A DNA stretch of 64,000 nucleotides. Source: Serinus canaria (lineage: Eukaryota > Chordata > Aves > Passeriformes > Fringillidae). The position numbers were made by a program, and so were the translations under genes. The notes beneath the pieces are model-generated. The model was not told the DNA's origin. It worked only from the letters and a program-made list of their open reading frames with translations, and did no database searches. Below are positions 36,681-49,495 of the stretch, one piece after another. The stretch is from the NCBI RefSeq assembly GCF_022539315.1, contig NC_066317.1:50634435-50698434 (forward strand), in the 5' to 3' direction. The stretch's first letter is position 1; every line of letters starts with the position of its first letter.

Positions 36681-37230
36681 TGCTTGTATTTGGCCTGGCT
36701 GGGATGAAGGTATGAAGTTGTTTCTTCACAGGAGCACATACAGTGCACACTTTGCATTTGCTGCTCAGTGTCAGTAACCACCATTGTTTTGGTCACTTCT
36801 GTGCCTGCAGAGCATCAAGACTTTCTTTCTTCCCTTCTTCCCTCAAAGTGAGTGTACTGGGTAAGAGCTTGGGAGGGAGTACAGCTGGGACAGACGAGCT
36901 GAACTGACTCGAGGGGTACGTATGAACATACATCGTGGTCAGCAGTAAAAGCTCAGGGAAAGGAGCAAGAGATGTTATGGTGGTTATGACTGTTATGTCC
37001 TGCTTCCTAGGACATGAGATTACTTCCTGCCTATGGGAAGGAGTGGATTAATTTCTAACCTTGTTTTGCTTGCACATTCAGCTTTTGCTTTTCTTGTTAT
37101 TAAACTGTCTCTATCTTGATTCATCAGAGTTTCAACCTTCCTTCTATCTTTTCTTTCCATCTACTGGGAGAGAGGAATGAGTGAAAATCAGGGTAATTTT
37201 CTGGCTGCTGGCTGGGGTAAACCTAGCACA
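36681..37230 (+). mobile_element. ERVL-type LTR, probably solo
   Basis: This follows the common avian ERVL-like LTR from end to end, though diverged. The U3 start is a degraded 'tttggcctggctgggatga' (about 36690). It continues with 'gagcatcaagactttctttc' (about 36808), 'agcttgggagggagtacagc' (about 36867), 'agcagtaaaagctcaggg' (about 36941), 'aaccttgttttgcttgcaca' (about 37057), polyadenylation signal ATTAAA at 37099-37104, 'aaactgtctctatcttgat', and a 3' end 'gctgctggctggggtaaacc' leading to terminal CACA at 37230. No matching target-site duplication is visible, consistent with age. No internal retroviral sequence adjoins it. A partial LTR of the same class lies at 25021-25348 on the other strand. 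Confidence 0.85.
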
Positions 37231-40200
37231 ATTCCAAAATAGCATTTACAAGCAAAATTTTTCTTTGGAAAATATAAAGACTATTAAAATCCACAGATGT
37301 CAGTAGACCATGTCTGATTCAGGAAAGTTAACATGTCCAATAAAACATTGTGTTTTTCAGAAAACAACTGATTTATGACTTGCAAGGATTCTTCTGAAGA
37401 TGTGGACCTTTGGTTTTCAGCAGCAGAACAGGAATAACTAACATGAAACATCAAAACTGCTAATGCAGAATTTGTGTAGTTCTTTAATTACCAGAGTGAA
37501 GAACAAATATTTATGCCTTCAAGCACAAGTGACTTGCATTTTATATTCTTGGAGTTGTGACTGAATACATATAGATATAAATCTACTCTTTCTCCTTCTA
37601 TCCAGTGCATTTTCTCCTGTTATTTTGTCATAAATTGAGAGATGAGGAATTTGCATGATCCAAAAGAGACTTTTTGAAAGAGATAAATTAGTTATAATTA
37701 AACATCAATATGAAACAAGAAAATAGAAAAAAATCAAACTTAGGAGTGAGCTAGATAAGTCAATGAGTCCTGGAAATGAAAAGAAAAGAAAAAGGAAAAA
37801 GCAAAAGCATTAAAACTAATGGTGATTGCAATGAAATCTCTGTATTCTGAATTTTCATTTAATATATTTACACTACAGATCTACATAGCAAGGCCATTTT
37901 TTAATCGATTTTTCTTTTAGTAGGAATAATTAACTTCATCTTATGTTTCTTAATTTTTTGTATAAAGGTTCAGAAGACTAAAGAAAAATGGATTAATTTT
38001 TTTCTCTATATGCAATAATGATAACCAAACCAACTGAAGGTTTTCCTCATTGCTTCTAGTAATAGTATAAATGAAGCAATGGTGTGATCATCTCAAATTC
38101 TAAGCTCAAACATGACAATATTAAGCAAAAAAAAAAATCACATAAATGTCCAACAAAAACTCAAGCTCATTATGTACAGTGAAATAGCATAACCTTGCAT
38201 GTATGAAAAATCCTGAAAAATAAAGCTGCATCATTTGTAAGGCACATAAAGTACCTTGAAATATCAATTTATTCCTTCTCTTACCCTTCCTTTATGCCTT
38301 TCACACATAAATATATCTATTAAATGCATGGCATTAATGCCCATTTGTGTTATATTTTTGACTCTGCTGTGTTAACTCAGTCAGTGCAGCCTTCATAAGG
38401 AATATCTGGATGAATTTTGGCGCTCTTGCAGTATTACTCCATGCTTGCAACATCTACTACACATTTTCTCTTGGAAAAGGATCTTTGGGTTCAGGAACTA
38501 TTTAAACATTTGTGACATTTATGTCCTTTACCCATCTGTAGTAAAATTCTGAAGTGTCACATTTTTCTACAAATGGATTAAGGAAATTATTACTTATGTG
38601 ACATTCATTACAAATGTTTAGGTGGAATTACCTAAACTATACCAGAAAGGAGTTTGAAACATGTGTGAAAAAAAAGAAGAAAGGAAGACATCATAACTGA
38701 GTTTATCTTACTCTGTGAATTGTTTTTACAAGCAACTGCTTAAATTTTTTCCATGTTTTAATCAGTTAACTCCAAATATATGATTCAAAAATCAATGTTT
38801 TATGACAGAGAAACATCTGAATTTATGTAGAGAATGAGTTGTAAGTAAGAGAGATTGTGATTGGTATTAAAAACAAATACTCAATGCAAAAAACATTTGG
38901 AAAATGGATTGTTAGAGTAAGGGTTAATGGATATTAGCTTGCATTAAAATATCATAAGTCATAAAAGTTTTGTCATGTTCTGAATAAAAAGGTATATGCA
39001 GGCTGAAGCATGCTTAATATTATTAAGAGTAGAGCATGTTGCAGCAGTAATAAACCTCCACTAGAAACATGCATCAAAAATATCTGTCTATTCAAGTATT
39101 CAGAGCACTCCATTAACCTTCAAAGTTGCAGATACCTTCAGCTGTCTATAAATTAATTTATTTTTCTGGCAAAGATGAAAAATGGAAACATATCCAAGGT
39201 TCTTCTGTATGGAAATTGCAAAGTGTTGTCAAGTTATTATTTCAGTGACAGGTGATTTTTTTTGGCAGAAAATACTTTCTTCCACAAGAATTCTGCAAGC
39301 ATATAAATGATTGTCAAAATTTCTGTGTTGTCCAAGATGATGGGTCAGCAAATAGACTTTCTCCCTACAGAAGGAATTAAACATGGGTTCATTAAAGGGT
39401 GGGAATGGAGGGCCAGAAGTGATGAAATGGTACTAAAGGAGAAAATACACATAACTGAAGGCTGCAAGGGGATTTTGATGTGACTGCTTGGAAGGGTATG
39501 TGTTGAAAGACTTGCCTGGATTGTCTGTATACTAATGGACAGAATTTGGATAACAAACAGCAACTCTAACTGCAGGGCCATGACATTGTCAGAAAAACAA
39601 AAATTTGGTGAGATAATACGCAATTGACACATGGTCATAGGTAATTAAATGTGATTAAAGGATTATCAGGACAATTCTGATTTTAAGTTTTCTGTAGATG
39701 ATAAAATGGGCTGAAGGTTTTATCTGCACCATCCTAGAATGTAACAGAGGTCACTGTCACTTATAATCAAATTATCACAGCAGATTTGAAAAGTATGGGT
39801 GGAACAGTGGTGGGTTTGGTTTGCAAAAAATCTTCTTTTTAAAGCACTGCTTTGAATCGTTTCACGTTATTTTTCATGCGTTCAATTCCTGGCCACATTT
39901 TTCCTAGTACTGGGATATCTGTTAAAAAATTATTATCTAAAAGGTTCATATTGATACATTAAGAAATAAAACTTTGGTCTAAGAGAAGACTGATGGAAAA
40001 ATGCAAATGTGACTAGCAATAAAAGGCTATTATTCTTGAATTCTACTAAAAATTATAATTTTACAAAAAAAAGTTTAATTATTTACAAGCATTTAAATAT
40101 AGATATTAGCTTGCATTTTTTATATTTCTATGAACTTATGCACCCTTTTCAAAAGAATAGTATTCCAGGGGATTAATGTTCCAGAAAGAAGGAAAATTGT

Positions 40201-41256
40201 TGAATCTTAAATAAACTCTGCTTTTTATACCAAAGCAACTTCATTGACATCCATATATTTTATATCTGCAAAACATAAAAGAGAGTTTTCCTACATTTTT
40301 CTTGAATTATAAACGGTAATTAAGGCTGATAATGAAAATTCTCATGTTGTCTTTCTTTTCTCTTCCTTTCCAAAATTTCTTTCTGAAGCATAAATTCTTT
40401 CATAATTTTACAGAAGGTAAGCTTTTGTTGATAAAAATCTGTGCTCTAAACACAATAGTAATTTCCATAAGTATTCTCTGGTGAGGTTCTTGTACACTTC
40501 AATTTTGGTGTATTACATAGCAAAGATAGAGCTGCAAATGCTGTACTTAGCTGCAACTGGATACTTTTCTTACCCTTTGTGCATATAAAACTTTCTCAGA
40601 CTCGGTGACATTAATACAGAAGTTGTCAGATCATAGTTTTTGCTTTCCTGTAATCCTTTTCTTTCTCAACCCATTTGAATGGTAAGGGAAAACCTGAGTG
40701 TATGGAGAAAAGATACATGTGTGCATGGAGGTGCTGCGCAGTTAATCCAAGTGAAGGAAGAAATTAATATTTTCTAAGTAATAGCCATTTCTAGAAAGTT
40801 ATTTATTCAGGCTAACTTTCCTTCCAATCAGGGGAATTTCAAACTCAATCAGTTTAGTTTAGAATCATGGGTGAGTTATTAAATACCCCTACAACTAAAA
40901 CTGAGGGACATAAATCAAAGTCCAAGAAGGTGCAAAAAGCAGATGTAGCATTCTCCTGCCCAGATACAGGCAAAGGGCCTGATATGAACAAAGCAGATAC
41001 AAAAAGTCGGGGAGAGCACAGTTAGGGAGTTGAGTATTGTTCTGTCTTCATCAAAATTTCAATCTGTGATTCACCAAAGTGTATATTTCCTCAAGATAAA
41101 ATTCAGTAAAGTGATGTAAGTAGAAACTCTCTTGGTAGGGCAGAAATTAATTCATTACGTTTGATTTCCTTTAAGTATTTATACAGTTTTATTGCTTGTC
41201 TGGAATGATTTTGTATTTAATGAAAAAATCCAAGTTTGTTATTTTGTTTTCCACAG
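37231..41256. other. unique AT-rich DNA, no gene seen
   Basis: I see no recognised repeat and no exon. The 97-codon minus-strand frame at 39345-39638 has no motif that I recognise. Confidence 0.55.
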
Positions 41257-41386
41257 TACTGCAGCAAAGGCAGTGGGCAGCTTTCCACTGATGTCAAGAG
41301 TCTTTGCAAGCAACATCAATGACCCGATCATCCAGGCCATTTCACACAAGAAGGCATATTGCCTTGAAGGGGAGTTCTTCATATAG
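41257..41386 (+). other. candidate terminal exon, unverified
   Basis: A splice-acceptor-like sequence 'attttgttttccacag' ends at 41256. It is followed by 130 bp that stay open in one frame and end with TAG at 41384-41386. The translated segment has balanced composition, without the Lys/Asn/Phe/Leu bias of nearby AT-rich frames; it includes 'FPLMSRVFASNINDP'. GC content is raised over this short stretch relative to its flanks. I do not recognise the protein, no partner exon was found, and the open length is compatible with chance. It might also be a small fragment of an unrecognised repeat. Confidence 0.15.
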
Positions 41387-41455
41387 AAATATTTGAGAAC
41401 TGAGTTTGAAATGGAAAAATTATTTCAGATTTCCAGCATATAGATTTTAATATAA

Positions 41456-41690
41456 TCACAGAATAAATTGAGTTGGAAATGACCCACAAGTATCGTCAAG
41501 TACAGCTCCTGCTCCTGCACAGCACCATTTCAGACTAACACCATGTGCCTGAGAGCATTATCTAAACACTTCTTGAACTCTGTCACACTTGGTGCTGTGA
41601 CCACTTCCGTGGGGAGCCTGTTCCCTCTGGGTGAAGAACCTTTTTCTAATATCCAACCTAAACTTAGGTGTTGAAAAGAGACATCAGCTG
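41456..41690 (-). mobile_element. CR1 LINE 3' end (antisense)
   Basis: The plus strand shows the reverse complement of a CR1 3' end: 'atcacagaataaattgagtt', 'tggaaatgacccacaag', 'cacttcttgaactctgtcac', 'ggggagcctgttccctctgg' and 'tgaagaacctttttctaata' followed by 'tccaacctaaact'. It is diverged and truncated near 41690. Confidence 0.88.
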
Positions 41691-44600
41691 TGTTTAAGAA
41701 CTAAAAAACCTATGTTTACTATGAAGAGATAGTATGTAAACTGATAATATTAAAAGATTTCACCAAAAATGGAAATGGTTCTAATTCAGGTGAAATAGAT
41801 CAGTAGTGTACTGTTAGAAATTTTATCCTTCTTGTTATTGTCCCAGCACATATTTTTTAAATATTTTTTCTTTGTTTTATTCACTCTTTATGTGTTATAC
41901 CTTTTTGCATCACACTATTTGACTAGAATAAGTAACCAAAGATATAATAGTCAAAATTCTTCATTGATTTTTCACTTATTTTTTACCTAAGGCTACACCT
42001 CAGATGCTGCAGATGATTTGCAAGATTCTCTGTGTTAGGTCCTGCTGAAAGTCATTATAGGAGATGCTTGTCCTTACAGCATAAACAAAGGCAAAAAAAT
42101 AAAAACAAGAGCATGAGGAATTTAGTTCAATGACCAAGGTCACTGAAGAACTTCCCTGGAAAAATAAAAGAAGCTAGATTTCCAGCTTAATATTTTATCA
42201 TTGAATCACAGCTGAGTCACCATTGTTCATTACAGGTTTTTTTAATAGATTTTTATGATATGGTAGAAATAATTTTGTTTGCAAGTGCAGAATTCTCACC
42301 CTCTCACAACATCAATGCAAAGACTATTTCAGATTTTCTGCACCCTGACATATCCTTGAAAATGTATAAATTTTTGGAAAAAGTGTCCCTAACGCAGTTA
42401 CATAGCTGTCAAAACTTTTTCTTCTAGAGAAAGAGCTCCTTTCTTTAAATCTTGGCTGGTATTGGAGCATTTTAGAGTGATGTCAGTGTCCCAGCTGAGT
42501 ATATCTTTCTTTGATGATTTAAAGCCAACTAATCATTGAATCAACCATTCTGAGGCACCTTATGGATGATTTTTTTTAGGACTCTGTCTTGCAAATCTGA
42601 GTGGCCAGTACATAGTACAGCAAACTAAGCAAGGCACATATCCATTTAAGTAGTCATATTATCTTATACATTTTTTTCTTTGAATTTGAAGGCTGGTGCA
42701 AGCACTACTGGAAGCACCCTAAAAATATTTTTTTAATGTTTAGATCACAGTTTCTGATCTTCATCGTACTTTGTTTTGAAAACCATAGTTTCTAGGAAAC
42801 AATCTAAACCTTTGAAGCAGATATATTTGAAAATCTTTTTAGGTTTCTCAGTTTTTTATTTTTAATTTTCATTCTGTTTTTTAGATTTTTTTTTCAGAAG
42901 TTCATTCCCTGTTAATAGCACAATTATCATTGTTAATTGTGAAAGAAGAAAACACACCTTACTCCAGTCATATAAATGTTTCAAAAACTGGATTAAGCAT
43001 CAGAGTAACTGCGGCAGGAACTCTAATGCCTATTAAAATGTGACTCTATTTGATTTTAATTTTTGATATTCATGTGCATATCCAGTGATTGATCCAAAAA
43101 CATCAAAGTAAACTTAAAAAAAAAGGTTATTTTTCATAGATACTAATATCTAGATGTGCCTGCTAATGACTGGAAATGGTTTGCAGGTCTGGGTTATAAA
43201 GGTTTCTACTATTTTATTTGTTTATAGATGTATACTTGTGGAGAGTGGAAACTCATGGAAAAATGTTAATTTAAATCAATAAAGAAAGAAAATAACAAGC
43301 TAGAAAAGATGGCAAACAAGAAAATTTAGAAACATTGATAAAATGTCAACACCAATCAGCATCAAGATCAAGTCTTCACAAAGTTACAGTGTCCTTGTTT
43401 TGGCTGATTTACGTTAACTCCATTTGGGATTAACTTAAAGATATTTTGTCTCAATTGACTTAAATTGACTCAAAGACAAACACTGAATGAAGTTTTAATC
43501 TGATACCTCTATCTCCATAAAAAGCTGTAGTATCATTTGAGTAAAAAAGAAAGTTTTCAGAATTTTAATGCATTATTTTTGAGGGATTTTGGAAATATTC
43601 TAATTCCTAGTAGTTTTCAATAGTAGTCAAGAACCTCCTTTTTCAAGTTCTTTAAATAATGTCCTTATCCTTCAATTAGTGCACATTAATAAAAAAAAAA
43701 TCAAGAGAAATCAAATGTAATCAAATGGTAATTCTCACCATTTTTTTACTAACTTACTAAAGTCTCATGGAACCTTTGATAATGCATATTTCCCTCATTG
43801 ACTTTTTGGTCATTATTTCGAGAATGAAGATAATTGTGCACTAGAATACAAAATAGTTTTCCCAGGAGACATCTCAGTTAATCCCTTGTTTCAGACCCGT
43901 CAGCAATTTATAGCCAGTAATATTTAAAATATTTTAATCATTTCCTTTGTGGCATGAATGCAGATGAATATGGAAAAATGCATCACGGCCCTCAAGTCTA
44001 GCCTTGACTTTATAGACTTTTTGGAAAAATAGCATGTACATCAAGCTGCTTGAAGCTGTTTGCTTACCTTGAAGATATAAAGATGAAGGATTCAGCTAAA
44101 CTTGGCTAAACTTGATTCTGTGAGCTCCAGGGATACTAAAGATTTCAAGCTACTTGCTCACACTGCTAAGCCATCCCCCTCCAGGAAAGGTTAAATACTC
44201 TATTATTGAAGTATCTGTCTGACTACTCACTTCTTTTAAAATTCAATTTTATACCTTAAGAAAAAGCTTTCTGCTAATCATTATAAGTACCCCAGTCTTT
44301 TTCAATTCTCCTCTGTTCAAATAATTGAGAATGTCCCCTTATTTTACAGTTTTTGTCAGAAACTAAAATGAGAGTAAAGAAAAAGGCAGGTAACCTCGAT
44401 TTCTATTCTTCAATATATTAAATTTATAGCATGAATTTTGATTACACAATACTCTCTCTCTCTGTATATGTATATATATATATATTAAAAAAAAGGAGAA
44501 AAAAACAGCACAGGAGGAGGCTTGGAGAAGTTAGTGAAGGCTAGAATATGATTTAAAATATAAAAAAAAGGTGAAAAGAAAGACAGGAAATATTACTTAA

Positions 44601-46712
44601 AAAATAGATACGTGGTAATGGAGAAGAAACTCAGTATTTCTACAGCACACTATTCATTCCATAGTTTCAGATTTTGTAAGCCTCATGAACATTTCTGAAG
44701 TTCACCACTTCAAGCATCTATTTTCCTGTCTTCTATATCTTTTAAATGCTGCAGTTCTAGAGTAGATTCAAGTCCTGAAACATAGATTATTAGCAACACT
44801 AATAATTCAGCACATCCAATTCTATTAAGAAAATAAAATCTCTTTGCTCACCTGCAGTCAGGGAAAAAAGATTGCTGAAGAGTGGTATCTAATCTTCCAC
44901 ACAAGTATAAATAGAATTCAGACATTTTTCCCTTCCTATGGTGTAATGTTCTGTCAGTTTGACCAGAGTGCCATTCTCAGCCTGCCATCTAAAGAGCAGC
45001 TGATTTAATTAGACTCTTTGAATGTAAGTTCAGAATTAAAAACAAAGTCCATTAGCTAAGTTTGATCTAGATACATATGCCATTTTTAATGTCTTTGAAA
45101 AGAGTTTATGCAGATATTGTTTCCTTCTCTGTTTATTTGAGACTCTGAAGTGCTGGTCTCTTTTGTTAAGGGTTAATTAAACAGACCATGTGGGAAATGA
45201 CTGAACTAGAGATCCATTAAAACTGTTAATTGGGTAGCAGATAATTGTTCACAGTTACGACTTTGTTTTGACATCAAATTTTTAACATTTTACAGTAGGT
45301 GAAATTACTACTCCCTGCCTCATGGGACTTGTTATTTATGGTACTCTCCTGTGGTTGAAAAGAAACCTGGTTTAGAAAGAAAACAACCTTGCATTCAGAG
45401 TGTGAATTCAGATTGTTTTTTTTTTTTCAATGTGGGTCAAGGATAAGTTTGCACAACCTCTGAAAATGCATAAGGAACTCAAAATTGCCTTAGCGGGATT
45501 TTTCCTGTTCTCAGATTATAGAACAAAAAAGAGGGTTTGGCAAAATATAGAAGGTAACAATGGTCGAAAAACAAGACTACCTATGTTTTCACCCTCATGT
45601 ATTTATCCTTGATTTTGCCAAATACTGAGCTGCAAGTGTAGAGTACTTTCTTCTGAGTGGACAGAAGAAATATCTTTAGGAATCAATCTACGGGTTTAAA
45701 ATAAAAACAACAACCAAAAAAACCACACATCACAAAACAAAAACCAAAGAAACATTGTCATCGATGAAGAGACAATAGAATTTTAAAAGGAAAGACTGAA
45801 AATGATAAACACAAATAAGGAAGACATTTCATACAGTAAATTTGGAATGTGAGATAAGATGTTTCTTTCCTAGTTTGAGAAATAAAATTGAGAACTAGAA
45901 ATTATGATTCAAGATATAAAGAGACTTTACAGAAAATACTAATAACAGCAACTACAGTTGGACCAGAGCTGTTGAAGGCTCAATTCTTTAGGAAGGAGAG
46001 AAATAAGGGGAAAAGTAATGTGCGTGAAAGGAGTTAAAGAAAAAAAAAGGCAACAATAATAGAATAAAAACTATGTGAAACAGCTATTATGTTACAGCAA
46101 AAACTTAAAATTTCCAAGAAGGAAAATCTGTTCTAGATCTCCAGTATTGACAATAAACAATAATACCTCTAGGAGGAATATCTGTATGAAAATTCAAACC
46201 TTTTATTTCCTGTAGAAAGAGCCATCTAATTGATAGATAGTTGTTCAGGAAAGCAATCTTTAACAGCTTTTTCTGTAAAGCTACCAGCAGACAAGTGCAA
46301 GGCTTACTATTTTACCCTTAGTGGTGAGTATCCATTGAAAACACTGCTCACTTATACCAAAGCTGAAAACCATAGTGATTGTGCTAATGAAATTCTCATT
46401 TTAGTCCAAAATAACAGTCCACTTCTGTTAGCAGTGTTGCAGTAAGGAAAACTTAGATGACTCTAGGAAACTAGAGTAATTACACTAGAAACTAGCAAGG
46501 CTGATAGAACTTGGGAATGATATACATGGTACCTTTTGAAAATGGTAGAACAGGGCAAATAAAGCTTTAAAAAATGTTTCTCTTTTTAAAATTAAAGGAG
46601 ATATGGACTTTGAGGGTATGTTATATATATTCACCATAGTTTTTCATCGTTCAAATTCTTTGAATTCTTTTTTTTGCCTTAATCCTTTCAAAATGCATAT
46701 ATTTCAACATAA
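41691..46712. other. unique AT-rich DNA, no gene seen
   Basis: Five kb without a recognised repeat or exon. A short CT/TA simple-sequence patch lies at 44450-44487. A-rich stretches near 45690-45750 are low complexity only. Confidence 0.55.
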
Positions 46713-46717
46713 AGGAA
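46713..46717. repeat. target-site duplication (left copy, AGGAA)
   Basis: AGGAA directly precedes the LTR that starts at 46718 and is repeated exactly at 46991-46995 directly after it. Confidence 0.8.
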
Positions 46718-46990
46718 TGTCGTGGTTTGAAAGGAAATGAAGTTTTTGTGATGGTGTGGGCAAGCCAATCAGTGTTCAGATTTGGAAGGTTTTCATCTTG
46801 GGTTCTATGTGTTTTGTGTGTTTTCCTTAGTGTTTTCCTTTGTAGTTTTAGGTTAATAAAGTTTTTTTTTCCTTTAAACCTCAAGTTGGAGCCTGCTCTG
46901 CTCTGTCTCTGATCACATCTCACAGTGGGTGACAGGGAAGGAGGTGATCTCGTGGGGGCACTGGCATTGTGCCAGGCTTAAACCATGACA
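46718..46990 (+). mobile_element. solo LTR with 5-bp target-site duplication, ERVL-like
   Basis: The 273-bp element starts TGTCGTGGTTTGAAAGG and ends TTAAACCATGACA, so the termini are TG...CA with an 11-bp near-perfect terminal inverted repeat (TGTCGTGGTTT against AAACCATGACA, one mismatch). Perfect 5-bp AGGAA repeats flank it. A CCAAT motif lies at 46765-46769 and a polyadenylation signal 'aataaa' at 46855-46860, both on the plus strand. No clear TATA box is seen. A 5-bp duplication is common for ERVL-type integrases. The element is short for an avian LTR, and no internal retroviral sequence adjoins it. Confidence 0.88.
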
Positions 46991-46995
46991 AGGAA
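46991..46995. repeat. target-site duplication (right copy, AGGAA)
   Basis: This is identical to 46713-46717 and directly follows the terminal CA of the 273-bp LTR. Confidence 0.8.
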
Positions 46996-47151
46996 GAAGG
47001 ACAAATTGTTTTTTGATGTCACCAAAGTTGTGTTTCTGAAATTTGATGATAAATCTTCCTTTATTTTTCACCAGTCATAAACGACTGAAATAACTGTGAC
47101 ATTGCCACATCTTAGAGGAAATTGCTATAGATAAAAAATAAAAATAAAGAA

Positions 47152-47157
47152 GACCTA
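47152..47157. repeat. target-site duplication (left copy, GACCTA)
   Basis: GACCTA precedes the LTR at 47158 and is repeated at 47857-47862. The following base is T in both places, so the shared string is 7 bases if the first LTR base is counted. Confidence 0.75.
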
Positions 47158-47856
47158 TCTTGTGATGTGGGTTCAGTTTCCATTTGTATTGTTTTCCCCA
47201 TTGGTGTTCTCCCCATCTTATACTGTTCTCCCCATTTTGCATCCCTAAGCCTATGTTGATGGTTTAGCCCTGGTTTCCCCCTCTCCCTGAAATGGTTCCC
47301 TCCCAGTCTGGGCATACTGCCAAGCCCTTGTCTCCACCTCCATTTCCATGGTTACCACCCCTTGTTGCTTTTCCCCTCCTCCCAGGCCCTGTCCATCTCC
47401 CGGGGCCCTGCCCATTTCTCCAGAAACTTCTCCCTTCCTCAGAGGGTGATTGGGCAGGTGCTCCGGGCCCCTCCCTAGCTCTTATATCATTAGTTCTCGC
47501 CCGTGTCAGTTATGTCCGATTCCCCTCCTCGGTTTCCCCCATTGGTTCTTATACCTATGTTCCACCCCCTTTATATACTGCTGTTGCTCATTGTTCTCGG
47601 CCTTTTCCCACTTGGATCCCCTGGAGACAATAAATTTCTGGATTGCACCAGGCAAGTTAAGACCCTCTTTTCTCTCAAGCTTCTCTGCTTTTGCCGCTCC
47701 TCTCGACATTGCTGCCCTGTCGAAGGTGCTGCCTGACGCCCCGGCGCATTAAGGCAGTGCCCCCAGCTGCTAGCTGCTGCTGTGCTCTCAGCTAGCCGGC
47801 GCCGCCTCCCTCCCGCTCTCAGGGGAGTAGAGTGCACTCGACGCAGCAGCGCGGCA
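47158..47856 (+). mobile_element. solo LTR, ERVK-like, 6-bp target-site duplication
   Basis: The 699-bp element starts TCTTGTGATGTGGG, which I read as a TG terminus with its second base mutated, and ends GCGCGGCA. GACCTA flanks it on both sides. A CCAAT-box-like 'attggttctt' lies at 47541-47550, a TATA box 'ttatata' at 47571-47577 and 'aataaa' at 47629-47634, in plus-strand U3-R-U5 order. Its U5 (about 47690-47856) is markedly rich in GC and CpG, with 'gccggcgccgcctccctccc' near 47795. Retained CpG sites suggest a fairly young copy. Several plus-strand frames of 77-113 codons are by-products. No proviral interior adjoins it. Confidence 0.85.
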
Positions 47857-47862
47857 GACCTA
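47857..47862. repeat. target-site duplication (right copy, GACCTA)
   Basis: This matches 47152-47157 and directly follows the terminal CA of the 699-bp LTR. Confidence 0.75.
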
Positions 47863-49495
47863 TGTATAGAAAAAAATGTATAAAGCAGATTTCTTGCTTT
47901 CTAGAATCTTCCCAATATAGTTTTATGAAATTAAGCTTATGATACTTAGGAAAATATCAGTACTTATTTTTTTTTCTTAACCTTTTATCTTTAAAAATCT
48001 CCTTGTTGCTTATACTCCTGGATGGTTGGTGGTCTCTTACAAAGGTTAAAAATTATTAGTTATTTCCTTGTGATTAAAAAAAAATTGGGCTCATAATGCA
48101 GATGGCCTCTCTTAATCTCATGTTCTACATCAAAAAAGGAGTTCTGCTAAAACATAAAATTCACACTCCTCGAAACAATACACTACGAAAATGTTTCATT
48201 TTGATAGTAATTTATAAGTTACATTAAAAATTCCTGAATTGAAGTCATCTGAATAGCTATAAGAAATTATTGTAAGAAAGAGGAGCCGGTGCTTTAATTC
48301 AGGTGTTGCTTCACGTTGTTTTGAAATTGTTTTTTTTTAATTATTTCACAGCCAGAACAGGAAAACTTCCTGTCTGAGATGAAGCAGGAAGAGCAAATGC
48401 TGCAAAGTAATTGCTCATGCAATATCAAAATGTAGCTAACATTCAAGAGTGAATCTTATGAAAATGCAGAACAATTTTATTTTAGAACTTAAAAAGAGTG
48501 CCAGGCATGCATAAACCATGATTCTTATGAAGTATTTAAATATTAAAAAGTCAAAATCCTTCATTTGACAGTGTCTGACCTTTAAGCTTATCTGCTTTTA
48601 AAATACATCTTACCTATCTACCAAAACTTTAATCACATTCTCATTTCAGATATTGAAAGAAAGATTCCATTTAAATCAAGCAAAGGTCATTCTTCTTTGA
48701 AATATAGATTACTTACCTGCAGTTTTTAAAAAAGGGAAGACTGGAGAACAAACTCAGGAGAAACAGCTTTCCCTCCCCACTAAGATAGTACTGAGTCAGC
48801 AGTGGAAAGGATTAAACATAATTATGTGTAACTCCCAGAGACCATAAGGTTCAGACAAGAAATAAAATGCAATTCAGTTTCAAAATGTATGAACTTCACA
48901 TAGTTACAAAATGAAGAAATGAGATGTTATGTTATCTACTCTTTTTGAACTACTTAAACAGCCTTTAACTTGGAATAGCACCAGAAGCATAAAGAGATAA
49001 ACCCAAATGGGTAACCTGTCTGAGACAATTGAGATTAATATGAGGTTTTCAACATCTGTCTGATTATTTACAAGCTAAGTAAATTATCAGTTTTTCTTAC
49101 CTGTTAAATATATAACTTCTTTTACTAAAATATTGCGTTGTATTCTAATGCTTGTCCTCAAGTATTCAAAATTTGAATATTTAAGATATAATCACAATAT
49201 CATTTCTAAGTCTCTAAATGACTGAACTTTTCATAGAGAAAAAAAAACTTCTACTACCTGGTCTTCTAAATTAAAATATAGCAGAAGAGCTACCTCCAGG
49301 TTTAACCCACATTTGAGAATCTGCGTTTGTAGTTTGTCTGATCTCATATAGGTGAACATGAAATTGTTTTGAACATATAAATGTCTAATATAAACCTATT
49401 TAGAAATATAATATATTTTAAATAACAATTGGCTTTTGGTTTAAATTTACACTGTAAAATATAACCTTTTTTTTAGAAAAGGTCTCCTTTTCAGA
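47863..49495. other. unique AT-rich DNA, no gene seen
   Basis: I see no repeat, RNA gene or exon that I can support. Confidence 0.55.
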
